From Flavobacterium fontis (GTDB lineage: Bacteria; Bacteroidota; Bacteroidia; Flavobacteriales; Flavobacteriaceae), in the NCBI RefSeq assembly GCF_900129405.1, contig NZ_FQVQ01000003.1, positions 1-64,000 of the forward strand: DNA of 64,000 bases. Direction: 5' to 3'. A program made the translations under genes and the position numbers. Below are positions 62,096-64,000 of this stretch, piece after piece. Each line of letters starts with the position of its first letter. Positions within the stretch are counted from its first letter, which is position 1. The notes under the pieces were generated by a model, which worked only from the letters and a program-made list of their open reading frames with translations, ran no database searches and was not told where the DNA came from.

Positions 62096-63253
62096 ATGCC
62101 GATTTATCACAAATTAGGAGATACTCCCCACAAGCGACACATTCAGTTTCGCAAACCCAACGGCGACTTGTATTATGAGCAACTTTTTGGCACCATCGGT
62201 TTTGATGGTATGTATTCCAATTTATACCATGTACATCGTCCGACACAAGTCAAAGAAATTCGCCGGCAATACAGTGTTGCCCCCAAAATCGCGAAAGCCA
62301 ATAACATTCAATCCTATCGACTACGCGGATTTGAAGTAACGCCCGAGGATGATTTCTTGGAAAGCCGAAAAATTGTCCTGACCAACAGCGATTGTCATAT
62401 CGTATTGGCCGCTCCCCGTCAGTCGATGACGGCTTATTTTTATAAAAACACCGATGCTGACGAAGTGATCTTTATCCACAAAGGTTCGGGAAAACTTCGA
62501 ACGATGATGGGAATTTTGGACTTTAAATACGGAGATTATTTGGTTATTCCTAGAGGAATGATCTACCAAATGGAATTTGATACCCAAGAGAACCGATTGT
62601 TTATTGTCGAGTCCCACCGTCCCGTGTATACCCCAAAGCAATATCGAAATTGGTTTGGTCAGTTGCTCGAACACGCGCCGTTTTGTGAGCGTGATATTCG
62701 TCGCCCGTATGCGCTAGAAACCCATGATGAAAAAGGTGATTTTTTGATGAAAATCAAAAAGAAAGATGAGATTTTTGAATTGATTTACGCTACTCATCCC
62801 TTTGATGTAGTGGGCTATGACGGGTTTAATTATCCGTATGCGTTTTCGATTCATGATTTTGAACCCATAACGGGACGGATTCACATGCCTCCTCCGGTAC
62901 ACCAAACGTTTGAAACCGATGCTTTTGTTATCTGTTCGTTTGTGCCGCGCTTGTATGATTACCATCCCGAGTCCATTCCTGCGCCTTACAATCACAGCAA
63001 TATCGATGCCGATGAGGTATTGTATTACGTCGATGGTGATTTTATGAGTCGCAATGATGTTGAGGCGGGACATATTTCGTTGCACCCTGCTGGGATTCCA
63101 CACGGGCCCCATCCAGGTGCTGTTGAACGCAGTATCGGGAAAAAGGAAACGCTTGAATTGGCGGTTATGGTAGATACGTTCAAACCCTTGATGGTTACCG
63201 AGGAAGCGATGCGTATTGCTGACGATACCTATTATCAATCTTGGCTTGAATAA
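62096..63253 (+). CDS. hmgA: Homogentisate 1,2-dioxygenase
   Basis: 385-aa iron cupin enzyme that cleaves homogentisate to maleylacetoacetate in tyrosine and phenylalanine breakdown. It has the N-terminal DVIFIHKGSGKLRTMMG-like block, PRGMIYQMEFD, and the metal-binding C-terminal region NIDADEVLYYVDGDFMSR and HPAGIPHGPHPGAVE. The ATG of MPIYHKLG is chosen; the 16-codon upstream extension reads through a leader and is hydrophobic without family match. It is followed after 4 bp by the CCC-motif gene and then hppD. Confidence 0.95.
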   Translation: MPIYHKLGDTPHKRHIQFRKPNGDLYYEQLFGTIGFDGMYSNLYHVHRPTQVKEIRRQYSVAPKIAKANNIQSYRLRGFEVTPEDDFLESRKIVLTNSDCHIVLAAPRQSMTAYFYKNTDADEVIFIHKGSGKLRTMMGILDFKYGDYLVIPRGMIYQMEFDTQENRLFIVESHRPVYTPKQYRNWFGQLLEHAPFCERDIRRPYALETHDEKGDFLMKIKKKDEIFELIYATHPFDVVGYDGFNYPYAFSIHDFEPITGRIHMPPPVHQTFETDAFVICSFVPRLYDYHPESIPAPYNHSNIDADEVLYYVDGDFMSRNDVEAGHISLHPAGIPHGPHPGAVERSIGKKETLELAVMVDTFKPLMVTEEAMRIADDTYYQSWLE

Positions 63254-63257
63254 TACG

Positions 63258-63719
63258 ATGCAGCATCATAGATTGCCCGCCGATCCGTTAGTGCTCATAC
63301 TGGGAGTAACCAGTTTGTTTATTCTTTTTTTTGTGTGTTGCTGCGGATTTTTAATTCCTTTTTCTCTTGGATTGGCTATTGTGGGATGGGTCCTTGCAGG
63401 TAAAAGTTTACGCCTCTATGACGTCGATCCCCAGCAGTATTCAGAAGGCAGTCGTTCTATCGTTTCTATAGGGAAAATATTGTGTATGATCAGTGCTATT
63501 ATCAACGGGATACTAGCCCTCTTGATTACCGTCTTTTTCCTCTTTTTGGATTATGATATTATTGAAAAATTTTCAAACCAAAACCTATTACAACAAACCA
63601 AACAAATCACAACGCGCGCAAAGGATTCAGTAGTGCACGATTCGGTATATGACGACGCTTTATTTAAACGCCCCTCGACCGATACCGTAGCCATACCCGC
63701 TCCAAAAACGCGTCCTTAA
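63258..63719 (+). CDS. CCC-motif membrane protein
   Basis: 153 aa. Two hydrophobic segments (about 11-43 and 69-97) with three consecutive cysteines at C27-C29 (FFVCCCGF) in the first; the C-terminal third is hydrophilic and ends KTRP. This pattern matches the flavobacterial CCC-motif membrane proteins (name from memory). Function is unknown. It lies between hmgA (4 bp) and hppD (12 bp), so it is co-transcribed with tyrosine catabolism genes. I use MQHHRLPADP; the longer frame overlaps hmgA. Confidence 0.8.
   Translation: MQHHRLPADPLVLILGVTSLFILFFVCCCGFLIPFSLGLAIVGWVLAGKSLRLYDVDPQQYSEGSRSIVSIGKILCMISAIINGILALLITVFFLFLDYDIIEKFSNQNLLQQTKQITTRAKDSVVHDSVYDDALFKRPSTDTVAIPAPKTRP

Positions 63720-64000
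<281 letters not shown>

Overview
The window is a chromosomal segment of a member of the Bacteroidota, almost certainly a Flavobacteriaceae species close to Flavobacterium. The evidence is: type IX secretion (T9SS) parts with gliding-type C-terminal sorting domains; a SusC-like TonB receptor with an N-terminal carboxypeptidase-regulatory domain; the eight-gene moxR/DUF58/bat operon; promoters of the TTG-N17-23-TAnnTTTG type; no Shine-Dalgarno bias; and an AT-rich, densely packed gene order (gdhA, porZ, recO, ileS, dksA-like, lspA, uvrC). No rRNA, tRNA, CRISPR array, phage or insertion sequence was recognised.

Layout. 1-10 kb: a T9SS module made of a very large type-B CTD adhesin (5' end outside the window), a PorP/SprF-like barrel and an OmpA/PD40/TPR protein. 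10-12 kb: pheS and two small conserved unknowns. 12-21 kb: the moxR-DUF58-(557-aa protein)-batA-B-C-D-E operon on the minus strand. 21-27 kb: an aldo/keto reductase, an AlbA_2-domain protein overlapping a metallophosphatase, a beta-barrel protein, a PhnA-domain protein and a PcfJ-domain protein preceded by two tiny ORFs, each with its own terminator. 27-30 kb: an ALDH7-type dehydrogenase, 3-hydroxyanthranilate dioxygenase and a secreted nuclease/phosphatase. 30-35 kb: a divergent TonB receptor/DUF5689 lipoprotein/lipocalin operon whose promoter region holds two palindromes. 35-43 kb: gpsA, yqhD, nadD, a four-helix-bundle gene, gmk, yicC, a DMT transporter and an ArsC-like protein. 43-50 kb: a DinB-family protein, a PLP trans-sulfuration enzyme, a barrel protein, gdhA, porZ and recO. 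50-60 kb: ileS (with a swapped GIHH signature), a dksA-like gene, lspA, 5-formyl-THF cyclo-ligase, uvrC and a patatin/barrel protein. 60-64 kb: an amino-acid permease, hmgA, a CCC-motif membrane protein and the start of hppD, that is, tyrosine catabolism.

The most unusual feature is a family of intergenic short tandem arrays with an almost exact 7-bp period (some blocks 8 bp). They use several unrelated words (TCACTAG, TCAGTNN, ACAACCG, GACTTAC, CCTGAAA, RATGTGTC). Eight intergenic regions between 20 and 51 kb carry them. They resemble the heptanucleotide STRR sequences of cyanobacteria in architecture but not in sequence. One array supplies the stop codon of gmk and the -33 promoter element of the gene on its other side; two others start where a -33 element is expected. 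A second, dispersed element of about 40 bp is present twice, once nested inside an array. Other points of interest are the two-miniORF/two-terminator unit upstream of the PcfJ gene, the paired GTTAAG/CTTAAC palindromes in the divergent TonB-receptor/nuclease promoter, and the IleRS signature swap linked in the literature to extreme mupirocin resistance.
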